Shown here in pieces: positions 36,868 through 45,861 of a DNA stretch of 64,000 bases. The stretch lies in contig CAVOVJ010000009.1 in the NCBI GenBank assembly GCA_963699835.1, forward strand, positions 62,001 to 126,000, read 5' to 3'. The notes beneath the pieces were generated by a model. That model was not told the origin of the DNA and did no database searches. It saw only the letters and a list, made by a program, of their open reading frames with translations. The stretch's first letter is position 1. Each line of letters opens with the position of its first letter. The stretch is from BM003 sp963699835. Its GTDB lineage: Bacteria; Pseudomonadota; Gammaproteobacteria; Steroidobacterales; BM003. A program made the translations under genes and the position numbers.

Positions 36868-38285
36868 TCAGGCTGGCTCGATCACGGGCTGCGGTGACAC
36901 GTCACGGGCCCCGGCAATCGTCTTCCACACGTTGTATGCCATGATCAGCATACCCGGCAGGAACAAAGTGCCGCCGAGCAGGCGAACCATGTAATACGGA
37001 TAGGTCGCGTTCAGCCATTCGATGAACGAGTAAGTCAGCGTGCCGTCGTCATTGACCGCGCGCCACATCAGCCCCTGCATGACGCCGGCCATCCACATCG
37101 CCGCGATGTACAGTACGACACCGATCGTCGATACCCAGAAATGGACGTCGATCAGCTTGATGCTGTACATCGACTCGCGGTTGAACACTTTTGGCAACAG
37201 CGCGTAGATGCAGCCAACGGAGATCATCGCGACCCAGCCGAGCGCGCCGGAGTGGACATGGCCGATGGTCCAGTCCGTGTAGTGCGACAGTGCATTCACG
37301 GTCTTGATCGACATCATCGGCCCCTCGAAGGTGGACATGCCGTAGAAGGACAGCGAGACGATCATGAATTTGAGGATGGGGTCGGTGCGCAATTTATGCC
37401 AGGCTCCCGACAGCGTCATGATGCCGTTGATCATGCCGCCCCAGGACGGCGCCAGCAGGATCAGCGAGAACACCATGCCGAGCGACTGCGCCCAGTTGGG
37501 CAGCGTCGTGTAATGCAGATGATGCGGACCGGCCCACATGTAGATCGAGATCAGCGCCCAGAAATGGACGACCGACAGGCGATATGAGTACACCGGCCGC
37601 CCGGCCTGCTTGGGTACGAAGTAGTACATCATCCCGAGGAAGCCGGCGGTCAGGAAAAAGCCGACCGCGTTGTGGCCGTACCACCATTGGACCATGCCGT
37701 CGATAACGCCGGCATAGGCCGAATAGGATTTCGTCATGCTGACTGGCAGGGCGGCGCTGTTGACGACATGGAGCAGCGCCACCGTCAGGATGAATGCACC
37801 AAAAAACCAGTTGGCGACATAGATATGCTTGATTTTGCGTTTTGCCAGCGTGCCGAAGAACACGACGGCATACGAGACCCAGACCGCGGTGATCAGCAGA
37901 TCGATCGGCCATTCCAGTTCGGCGTATTCCTTGCCGCTGGTCAGCCCGAGCGGCAGCGTAATCGCCGCCAGCAGGATCACGAGTTGCCAGCCCCAGAAGG
38001 TGAAGGCGGCGAGACCGTCGGAAAACAGCCTTACGTGGCAGGTCCGTTGCACGACATAGTAGGAGGTCGCGAACAACGCGCAGCCGCCGAAGGCGAAAAT
38101 TACCGCATTCGTGTGCAGCGGCCGCAGCCGGCCGTAGCTCAGCCAGGGTAGTCGAAGTTCAGTTCGGGCCACAGGAGCTGGGCGGCGATAATCACGCCAA
38201 CCAGCATGCCGACGATGCCCCAAACGACGGTCATGACCGTAAACTGGCGCACGACCTTGTCGTTATAGCTGCTCGCTTTGTCCAT
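36868..38285 (-). CDS. ccoN: Cytochrome cbb3 oxidase subunit I (catalytic haem-copper subunit, frameshifted)
   Basis: The true N-terminus MDKASSYNDKVVRQFTVMTVVWGIVGMLVGV starts at ATG 38285 with GGGGA upstream. It runs into a stop after ELNFDYPG; the family continuation PWLSYGRLRPLHTNAVIFAFGG is in the next frame, so a base is missing near 38145. The catalytic features are intact: RLRPLHTNAVIF (low-spin haem His), GHNAVGFFLTAGFLGMMYYF (CuB His and the Tyr/His region), GPHHLHYTTLP (two CuB His), and TDWTIGHVHSGALGW (haem ligands). It reduces O2 with high affinity. First gene of the oxidase operon. I found no FNR/ANR box upstream. Confidence 0.93.
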
Positions 38286-38556
38286 TTCCCCGTCCCGGTT
38301 TTTGGGTTGGTTTTAGTGATTCGCAAGGCGTTGTTGCGGGCATACCCTTGGCGGGCGCGCGGGCTGCTCGCTGCGCGAATGTTATGTTTTGCGACCGCAT
38401 CGAAGTATACGCAAATATACGGACTGGTCGCATCCGGCAGATCTGAACTCTGCGCCGGGGAGGCGGTTGGCCCAGCGTGTTGTGCAGACGGACTGTTCGC
38501 CGCGGCAAATGACTGGCACGATGTGGCGCTTTATTACCGAAAAAGGACTGACAAGG

Positions 38557-39033
38557 ATGTTGCGAGGACTGAGAAATACCGTATGCATGATGGCCTTTGT
38601 TCTGGTTGCCGTCGGCTGCGCGAGCATGGGCCGCGACCTCGAGACACCGCGGTTCTCGGTGCTTGGAATCACTGTCGATGAGATCGGTCTGTTCGAACAG
38701 CGCTTCGCGGTCAGGCTGCGGGTGCAGAATCCCAATGACATCGCCTTGCCGGTGAAGGGCCTGAATCTCGAGCTCGACATCCAGGGCGAGGAGTTTGCCC
38801 GCGGGGTCAGCGCCGATCGCTTCGAGGTGCCGGCATTCGGAGAAAGCGAATTCACGATGGTGGTAAGCACCAACCTGGTGCGATCGGCGACCCAGCTGGG
38901 CACGCTTTTTGCCCCGGGCACCGAAGAGGTCGACTACAGCGTGGACGGCAAGGTCAATATCGACCTGCCTTTCATGGGTTCGGTGCCGTTCGATGCCGAG
39001 GGCAGCGTGCGGCTGACGCCCGCGCCGCGCTAG
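38557..39033 (+). CDS. LEA14-like lipoprotein
   Basis: 158 aa from MLRGLRNTVCMM; AAGGA lies seven bases upstream. The leader ends AFVLVAVGC, a near-canonical lipobox, so Cys21 is probably lipidated. The rest is a single LEA type-2/WHy-like beta-sandwich (FAVRLRVQNPNDIALPVKGLNLELDIQGEEFARG). Bacterial members are envelope proteins, possibly stress-related, with no fixed function. It is monocistronic and converges with the DUF2891-like gene, overlapping by four bases. Confidence 0.75.
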   Translation: MLRGLRNTVCMMAFVLVAVGCASMGRDLETPRFSVLGITVDEIGLFEQRFAVRLRVQNPNDIALPVKGLNLELDIQGEEFARGVSADRFEVPAFGESEFTMVVSTNLVRSATQLGTLFAPGTEEVDYSVDGKVNIDLPFMGSVPFDAEGSVRLTPAPR

Positions 39034-40130
39034 TCCGCGCGCAACCCGCGCCGGGTCAACAGGTAAGTGGCGAAACTGCCAAGCCAGTGCCCGCCTTCGT
39101 AATGCTCGCCGCTGACGCTGGTCAGCCCTGCCAGCGCGTGGCGCTGTGCGGCGTCGATCAGCGCCGGCCGGCGCGGGTCCGCGTCCGGAAGCCCCGCAGC
39201 TATGCCCTCCAGCATCCACGCGCGCGACAGGTTGAGACCGTCCAGATGAGCGAGTTTGGGGTCGCTGCGGTCGGTCACGATTGCGGTTTGCAACCAGTGA
39301 CTGCGGTCGTGCGGTATATCCGGCAGGAATGCGTCGAGCCACCTGGCGAATTCCTGCGGCTCCATCATCCGCCTTAACAAATCGGCCTCGGCGAGACACG
39401 GGGACAAAAAGTCCTGACCGGACGGCTCCCAGCCGAGCGGGCAGTTGCGGTCGCCGCGGTAGTAGATCAGGCTGCGCTCGCGCAGCAGCGCCAGCATTTC
39501 GTCGTTACCGGTTTGAACGGCCCAGTCCCAGATCAGGCCGAATGCGAACGCGGTCTGGGAGTGTTCGCCGACCCGAATCGGATAGGTGAGTTTGGGCAGC
39601 CAGGCGCTGATCCGCGCCGCCGCAAGCGCTTCCAGCGGCGCAATCGCCGTGCGCCATGGCTGCGCGGCCGGATCGTCCCACTCGTCGAGTTCGGCGGCGA
39701 GTTGCAACAGCCAGGCAAGGCCGTAGGGGCGTTCGAACGAGACCCGCCCCGGCCCATCCAGATAGATCGTCTCCGCGGCGATGTTCGCGACGGTGAGATT
39801 CTGCGCCAGGGCGGTGCGTGCGTCCGCGGCGAACGGCGCCTGCGGATACCGCCGCGCCAGCCGGGCCAGCAACCAGTGCCCATGGACCGAAGAGTGCCAG
39901 TCGTAGCAGCCGTAAAAGGCGGGAGTCAGCCGGCGTGGCGGCGCGACGTCGCCGTCGCCCGAAAGGACGTGGGCGATCTTGTTGGGGTACTCCCGCTGCA
40001 CACAGTCCAGCGCCAGCCGGGCAAACCGTTCTGCCGTATTTGTGTCGATAATGTTCGTTGCCGTCGCCGCGGCCGTCTCCGCACCACCGCACAGCAGCGC
40101 GGCGGCGATAAATGCTTGCCCAAATCGCAT
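39030..40130 (-). CDS. DUF2891-like protein, exported
   Basis: 366 aa. Signal peptide about 1-22 (FIAAALLCGGAETAAA). The mature part is all helical with motifs FARLALDCVQREYPNKIAHVLS, RLTPAFYGCYDWHSSVHGHWLLARL, WLPKLTYPIRVGEHSQTAFAFGL and HYEGGHWLGSFATYLLT, as in DUF2891. The fold suggests an (alpha/alpha)6 toroid such as in glycoside-degrading proteins. Activity is unknown. Confidence 0.75.
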   Translation of the reverse strand: MRFGQAFIAAALLCGGAETAAATATNIIDTNTAERFARLALDCVQREYPNKIAHVLSGDGDVAPPRRLTPAFYGCYDWHSSVHGHWLLARLARRYPQAPFAADARTALAQNLTVANIAAETIYLDGPGRVSFERPYGLAWLLQLAAELDEWDDPAAQPWRTAIAPLEALAAARISAWLPKLTYPIRVGEHSQTAFAFGLIWDWAVQTGNDEMLALLRERSLIYYRGDRNCPLGWEPSGQDFLSPCLAEADLLRRMMEPQEFARWLDAFLPDIPHDRSHWLQTAIVTDRSDPKLAHLDGLNLSRAWMLEGIAAGLPDADPRRPALIDAAQRHALAGLTSVSGEHYEGGHWLGSFATYLLTRRGLRAD

Positions 40131-40387
40131 CAGTCCCGTTTCATCTCGTGGTCCATTGCCGCTAGCCTAGCATCAGAACGAGAACCGGGAGCAAGCCGAA
40201 CCCGATGCTGCCGGAGACAGTGCGAAAGATCTTCCTGATGGGATTCTCCTCATCGTGACGGAATTCAGCTTGAAGAAACATCCCGCCGTGGTGCTTGCCT
40301 GGCTGGAGGTGTTTGACGCCGGGGGATTGACATGGGCAAACGCCCGGCTTTGTCCGGGCAAGCCCGCGGATGACCCGCGGAGCGAAT

Positions 40388-41131
40388 TCAGGCCGCGCCG
40401 AAACGCGCCATTCGACGTCTGTTCATAATGACCTGGTACCCGGGCATCAGGAATGCAAGGGAGAAATAGGCCCAACCGGCCTGCGCGTTCCAGGGCGGCG
40501 GCGGCAGGCCGGCGATCAGCGCGGAGAGGACGCCTATGCCCCCGAGAATTGACCAGGCGCCGATCTCTGCGCGGGTCTCGAAACGCTCGAACGGGCTGAG
40601 CTCCAACTCGCTTGCGTGGCGCAAGGCATGCAGGTTGAGCAGCAGGATCACCGCGCACAGCAGGCTGAAGCCGATGCCGTAAATCACGAATAGCTGGGCA
40701 ACGTCGCCGTACCCGGTCAAGGCGAAATTTGCCGGTAGCCAGCCGTTTGTCATCCACGCGAGGAAACTGGAGAACATGATTTTCAGCGGGTAGATGTAGA
40801 TCATCACCAGTATTACCAGGACGAAACTGAGAATCGTCGCGGTCGTGTCCTCGAGCCCGAAACGACGGCTCCAGCGCCGGTGGGCAAGCCAGAACATCAT
40901 CATCTGAACGAAACTGACGGCGAATGCGGGTGCTCCCTTGAACGCTTCAAGCAACGCGTCCGGGCTGCGCGGAATGTCGTCGATCGAGATCACCAGCATC
41001 GTTACTGCAAACGCGAAAGCGGCGTCGGTGAATGTCTCCAGCCGGGTCATTGCCGTGCCACGCAGGCGAAATGAGCCGCTCCTGTCCGTGGCGCCGGGCT
41101 TCATTGAGGCCGGCAGTGATGGTTGTGCCAT
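40388..41131 (-). CDS. TMEM175/DUF1211-family potassium channel-like protein
   Basis: 247 aa from MAQPSLPAS, preceded by GAAGAG; an in-frame start 19 codons earlier also exists. The signature RLETFTDAAFAFAVTMLVIS in helix 1 is the RxxxFSDAxFAFAxTLL filter motif of TMEM175. Six helices follow. Bacterial members form tetrameric K+ channels. Here the usual Ser in FSD is Thr. No neighbour suggests a role. Confidence 0.8.
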   Translation of the reverse strand: MAQPSLPASMKPGATDRSGSFRLRGTAMTRLETFTDAAFAFAVTMLVISIDDIPRSPDALLEAFKGAPAFAVSFVQMMMFWLAHRRWSRRFGLEDTTATILSFVLVILVMIYIYPLKIMFSSFLAWMTNGWLPANFALTGYGDVAQLFVIYGIGFSLLCAVILLLNLHALRHASELELSPFERFETRAEIGAWSILGGIGVLSALIAGLPPPPWNAQAGWAYFSLAFLMPGYQVIMNRRRMARFGAA

Positions 41132-41252
41132 ACCACTCTTCATCCTGGGTTGTGCGAGCGGGAACCGGCTGGCTTTCGCTGTTGTCACATAATCTGTTGG
41201 CTAGACTTCACAGTATACTTTCGCTCGGCCACAACCCGGCGGGGATGAGATC

Positions 41253-41501
41253 ATGATCGAAAAAACCATTGCCCTGAGCTACCGTTCGGCGCGCAAACTC
41301 GTGATAGCGGGGGTCGGGAGCAGTCTGCTGTTGCTGGGCCTCGCGTTCCTTGTTCTTCCTGGTCCGGCGTTGTTGGTTATTCCGCTTGGGCTGGCGATCC
41401 TGGCGATCGAGTTTCTGTGGGCGCGCGACCTGCTGCGCAAGCTCCGGCGCGGCATATCGGACCTCTCCCGACGCCGCCGCATAGGGCGGCAGCGTCGCTG
41501 A
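41253..41501 (+). CDS. PGPGW-type small membrane protein
   Basis: 82 aa. Two helices around LVLPGPALLVIPLGLAILAIEFLWA, the TMEM_PGPGW signature, and a strongly basic C-terminus (LRRGISDLSRRRRIGRQRR). Function is unknown. Good RBS-like GGGGATGAGATC upstream. It has its own short gap to the TMEM175-like gene, divergent. Confidence 0.75.
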   Translation: MIEKTIALSYRSARKLVIAGVGSSLLLLGLAFLVLPGPALLVIPLGLAILAIEFLWARDLLRKLRRGISDLSRRRRIGRQRR

Positions 41502-41591
41502 TTCGCGCGCTTCGGCAACCCCCCGGATTCCTGTTTCGAATTTATCGCCCCCATCGGGCAACTGTTCATAAAGACAGTCTATACTGCTTAA

Positions 41592-42667
41592 ATGAGCAGT
41601 GGTGTATGGAATATCAGCGGTCGCGGCGCCTGTAGCAACCCGGCCGGCCGGTTCGAACAGCGAGAGTCCGTTGGGCTAGATGACGGCTGGGCCGCGCAGG
41701 ACCAGCCGCCGGTGCCGTTGCGAACGACGGTCACGGCGGAAAAGTCGAAGTCCATCATTACCCGCAATGCGTCTCCCGATGTCCCGTTCGAGCAATCGAT
41801 CAACCCCTATCGCGGCTGCGAGCACGGCTGTGTTTACTGCTACGCCCGCCCGGCTCACGCCTATATGGATCTCTCTCCGGGTCTGGATTTCGAGACCCGG
41901 CTGTTTTACAAGCCGGACGCGGTGCGGTTACTGAAGCAGGAGCTGTCGCGCAAAGGCTATCAGTGCAAGCCGATAGCCTTCGGTACCAATACAGACCCGT
42001 ATCAACCCGTTGAACAGCGCCTCCGGGTCACGAGAGACCTGCTGGAAGCGCTGGTCGAGCATCATCACCCGTTTACCATCGTCACCAAATCAGCGCTGAT
42101 CGAGCGAGACCTCGATCTGATCGCGGCCGCTGCGGAGAAGCAACTGGCGGCGGTGATGATCAGCGTGACGACGCTGGATCCTCGACTCAAACGAAGCCTT
42201 GAGCCGCGCGCGGCTTCGCCAGCCGCTCGTTTGCGCGCGATATCGGTGCTGCGCGAGGCCGGCATTCCGGTTGGCGTGCTGACGGCGCCAATCATTCCGG
42301 CGGTCAATGACGGCGAACTGGAGGCGATTCTCGCCGCTGCCGTGGCGGCCGGCGCGTCCAGTGCGGCCTATATCCTCTTGCGTTTGCCTTACGAAGTGCG
42401 GGCGCTGTTCGAGGAGTGGCTCGCGACCCACCTGCCGCAGCGGGCGGAGCACGTGATGAGCCTGGTGCGGCAGATGCGAGGTGGCCGCAACAACGATCCT
42501 CGCTACCGTCATCGTATGCGCGGTGGCGGTGTGTTCGCGGATCTGCTTGCGCGTCGGTTTAGCGTGGCTTGTCGCAAGCATGGTCTGGAGCAGGGTGAGC
42601 GACGGCGCTGGATTGCTCGCGGTTTTGCAAACCGGGACCGAACCAGGCACAACGGGAACTGTTCTGA
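41592..42667 (+). CDS. PA0069-type radical SAM protein (frameshifted at C-terminus)
   Basis: Radical SAM protein similar to SplB-type PA0069/Rv2578c proteins. CEHGCVYCYARP is the CxxxCxxC cluster motif; FGTNTDPYQPVEQ and ISVTTLDPRLKRSLEPRA follow. After RKHGLEQGE the frame is lost; the proper end ALDCSRFCKPGPNQAQRELF lies in the next frame with a stop at 42665-42667. A base is inserted or lost near 42595-42605. Without correction, the frame continues as nonsense to 42776. Substrate unknown, may be DNA or RNA repair/modification. Confidence 0.82.
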
Positions 42668-42687
42668 TGTACGCCGGTCGCTCCGAG

Positions 42688-44347
42688 TCAGCCCTTTATC
42701 CCCTGCGGCTCACCGTCGACCAGATCGATGTGCGCGGCCTGCGGCGCGCGCGGCAAACCCGGCATGCGCACGATAGTGCCGAGCAACGGCACGATGAAAC
42801 CGCGCTCCGGCCGACAGAACGATATTGCGTACCGTGATCTCGAACTGTTCCGGGCGTCCTACCCGGGCAGGGTCGTCGCTCAGCGACATCGGCGTCTTGG
42901 CGATGCATAGCGGCAGGCCGGCATAGCCGAGCGCCTCGATGCGCCGCAGATCGCTTTCGGCTTCCTTGCTGTAGTGAACCGGAGCGGCACCATACATTTT
43001 GCTGGCGATCGTCCAGATTTTGTCCTTGATCGGTTCGGACCAGTCATAAAGCGGTTGCAAGGACGGCGGCTGCGAAGCGGCCGCCGTCACGACGGCTTCG
43101 GCAAGAGCCCGGCCTCCGGCGCCACCGGATTCGAATATATCGGCCACCGCGCAGGCCACGCCGAGTTCCGCGCAGGCGCTGCGGATGACTTCGATTTCCG
43201 CCTCCGTGTCCTGGGCAAAGCGGTTGATCGCGACGACTGCAGGCTGGTGGAAAAGCCGGATCGACTCGAGATGCTTGCGCAGGTTGCCGAGACCACGGGT
43301 GACGGCTTCGACATCCGGTGTCTCCAGATCGTTTTTGGCCCGTCCGCCGTGACGCTTGAGTGCGCGCACCGTGGCCACCAGCACGACCGCGGCGCACTTC
43401 AGTCCTGCCGTGACGCATTTGATATCGAAGAATTTCTCGGCCCCGAGCGCGAATCCGAAACCCGCCTCGGTGACCGTCCAGTCAGCGTGGGCCATCGCCA
43501 TTCGCGTCGCGATGACGGAATTACAGCCATGGGCGATGTTGGCGAACGGTCCGCCATGGATGAGCGCCGGCACGCCTTCGCGGGTTTGCACGAGATTGGG
43601 CAACATCGCATCTTTCAGCAACACCATCAAAGAGCCGACTGCTTCGAGATCGGCGGCGGAAACCGGTTCGCCGTCGAGGTTGTCGGCCACGATCATTCGC
43701 GACAGCCGGTCTCTGAGGTCCGCTTCATCCGTCGCGAGACACAACGCCGCCATGATTTCGGATGCCGGCGTGATATCGAACCCGGTTTCGCGAGGAACAC
43801 CCTGTGTTGTACCGCCGAGGCCGATTACGGTCTGGCGCAGCGCCCGATCGTTGACGTCCAGGACCCGCGGCCAGTAGACGCGGCGCGGATCTATGCGCAG
43901 CGCATTGCCGAAATGCAGATGGTTGTCGAGCAGCGCTGCCAGCAGATTGTGCGCGGCAGTGACGGCATGGAAATCGCCGGTGAAATGAAGATTGATATCC
44001 GTTGCCGGCACCAGCACGGATGCGCCGCCGCCGGTTGCGCCGCCCTTCATGCCGAACGTCGGGCCCAGCGATGGCTCGCGCAATGCCACGCAAACCTGCT
44101 CGCCTATCGCGGCGAGTCCCTGGGCCAGCCCGATCGATACGGTGGTCTTGCCCTCACCGGCGCCGGTCGGCGTTATCGCGGATACGAGGACCAGCTTTCC
44201 CGGTTCGCGCCCCGAAGCCTCGCGTGCCTGCAGGCGCAGTTTGGCTTTGTCCTCGCCATACGCCACGACGTTGTTGGCGGCAACGCCGAGTTTCTCCGCA
44301 ACGTCGCGAATTGGCAGAATCGAGTCAGGCATCGGCGCGATTGCCAT
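42688..44347 (-). CDS. fhs: Formate-tetrahydrofolate ligase (frameshifted at C-terminus)
   Basis: About 553 aa when corrected. It makes 10-formyl-THF from formate, THF and ATP. P-loop TPTGAGEGKTTVSIGLAQG (about 57-75), then LREPSLGPTFGMKGGATGGGASVL, DINLHFTGDFHAV and PALIHGGPFANIAHGCNS, all diagnostic. After RNIVLSAGARF the frame shifts; FIVPLLGTIVRMPGLPR-APQAAHIDLVDG is in another frame and ends at a stop at 42688-42690. A surplus base near 42803 explains it. Start ATG 44347 or 44332. A monocistronic gene. Confidence 0.93.
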
Positions 44348-44362
44348 CTGCGCAAAGTCCCG

Positions 44363-44960
44363 CTAGTGCTCGCAAAGCGCCCGCATTTTTTTGTAACCGA
44401 TGTCGGTTTCCTGCTCGGTCGTCGCTTTCAACAGTTCTTGCTTGGCCTGGTGGCATTCGTCGGCCTCCGCGACATTGGCTGCATGTAAATCGGCATACGC
44501 CGGGTGACTTGCGTTGATATTGCACATCACCGGCGACACCCGACGGATATTGGCGTGCTGGCCCTGTTCCAGGCAGACGCAGTCACCGACCGCGATGTCG
44601 TGATGCTCACTGACGATTTCGACGGTGCCGCCGTTATTGAGATTCACCGTGTACTGGTCTGCCGTCTTGTGCCGGGACTTCTGAATCAGCGCACCGATCA
44701 AAGCGCCGGCGGCGGCTGCGCCGATCTGAGTCTCCGTGGAGGCTGTGCTGGCCGCGGCGAGCCCGATGCCACCGCCAAGTACTGCGCCGCCGCCGCTGCT
44801 CGCCTTCATGTCGACCTGGGTGATGTTGCGGACGGTGCCGTACTCGACGGCAATCATCGTATTCTCGCGCGAACCGGTGGATTGTTCGGTCGTGGCGCAG
44901 CCAGCCAGCGTCAGCGCGCCTGTCAGCGTCAGCGATACAAAGTATCGGAGTCTTGTTCAT
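44363..44960 (-). CDS. SlyB-like glycine-zipper outer membrane lipoprotein (frameshifted at N-terminus)
   Basis: The lipoprotein leader RYFVSLTLTGALTLAGC lies in the frame of the body; the start codon (ATG 44960, MNKT) is in another frame, so one base is surplus near 44947. Lipobox LAGC. The body has YGTVRNITQVDMKASSGGGAVLGGGIGLAA, then a glycine zipper (TQIGAAAAGALIGALIQ) and YTVNLNNGGTVEIVSEHHDIAVGDCVCLEQG, as in SlyB/Pcp lipoproteins. A C-terminal helical extension (about 55 aa) with four Cys in total after the lipid Cys is unusual. SlyB stabilises the outer membrane during stress. Another reading begins at the internal ATG 44857. Confidence 0.7.
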
Positions 44961-45125
44961 CTGTCGGTTCCCTTCAGTTGTACCACCGCCGCGATGACTC
45001 GCGCTGACAGGTTGGCAGCGCGCGAATGTTGCTTGCCTTTGGCGCGGTGTCAGGTGTGCCCGTTCGGGAGTGTAGACGGCCGCTGGCGGCGGGGCCAGTG
45101 CGGTATTGCGGCTGCGACCGGCCCG

Positions 45126-45794
45126 TCAGGCGACGTCGCTGGTCTCACCGGACTGCTGACGTTGATGACGACGGTAATTACGCCGTGCGGCCAGCACGTG
45201 CGTACGCATTATGGTCGCCGCCCAAGATCCGTCGCGCGCCCCGAGCGCGTCGACGATGTCCAGGTGATGTTGCGAGCTGCGCAAAAGGTCCTCGGCGGAA
45301 TAGTCGCGGAATGTCTGTAACACCAGCGGGGCCTCGGTCAGCGTTGCGAGCAGGATGCTGAGGCGTTCGCTGCCCGCGGCATCCTGTAGCAGCTGGTGAA
45401 ACCGGCTGTTGAGATCGGCGATACGCTCGAGAAATCCCGGGCTACGAGTCTGGGCTTCGGCAAACTGCCGTTCGGCGAGTTCGCGCAGGCTGTGGAGTTG
45501 GTCAGCGGTCGCATTGGCCGCGGCACGCTCCGCCGCGAACGCCTCGAGCAGGGCGCGCAGTTCAAAAATGTCTTCGGCGTCGGCATGGCTCCACGCGGTG
45601 ACAAACGCGCCCTGGTGGGGAGCGAAGCGGACCAGCCCTTCGGCCTGGAGACGTTGCAGCGCTTCGCGGACAGGGGTCCGGCTAACGCCGGCGGTCTCGG
45701 CGATCTCCTGTTCGGTGATACGCGAACCCGGAGGGTACCGTCCTTCGATTATCCCTCCGCGCGCAGCGGCATAGGCTTTCTCGGCGGCTTTCAC
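45126..45794 (-). CDS. GntR-family (FCD subfamily) transcriptional regulator
   Basis: 222 aa. Winged helix N-terminus: IIEGRYPPGSRITEQEIAETAGVSRTPVREALQRLQAEGLVR, the standard GntR DNA-binding signature. The FCD all-helical effector domain has metal-binding candidates Asp/His in ADLNSRFHQLL, His in SQHHLDIVDAL and His in MRTHVLAARR. Last gene of the leftward hyu operon. Operator-like TTGTATACAA copies occur in the divergent control region 50826-51024 and before the TonB receptor, so I infer this protein represses the whole island until its ligand, probably a carboxylic acid, is present. Confidence 0.9.
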   Translation of the reverse strand: MKAAEKAYAAARGGIIEGRYPPGSRITEQEIAETAGVSRTPVREALQRLQAEGLVRFAPHQGAFVTAWSHADAEDIFELRALLEAFAAERAAANATADQLHSLRELAERQFAEAQTRSPGFLERIADLNSRFHQLLQDAAGSERLSILLATLTEAPLVLQTFRDYSAEDLLRSSQHHLDIVDALGARDGSWAATIMRTHVLAARRNYRRHQRQQSGETSDVA

Positions 45795-45861
45795 TGGCGT
45801 TCTCCGACGCGTAGCGGCAAAACCGGCCGGCGCTTGTCGGCGAAGCGGGGGGTCGGCATGG

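Noticed and set aside
38286..38556. FNR/ANR box upstream of ccoN
   Set aside because: No TTGAT-N4-ATCAA-like palindrome found in the gap; regulation must be by other means or from farther upstream.
42974..44488. A 504-codon open frame opposite fhs
   Set aside because: Shadow of the formate-tetrahydrofolate ligase gene; composition biased, no domain and no RBS.
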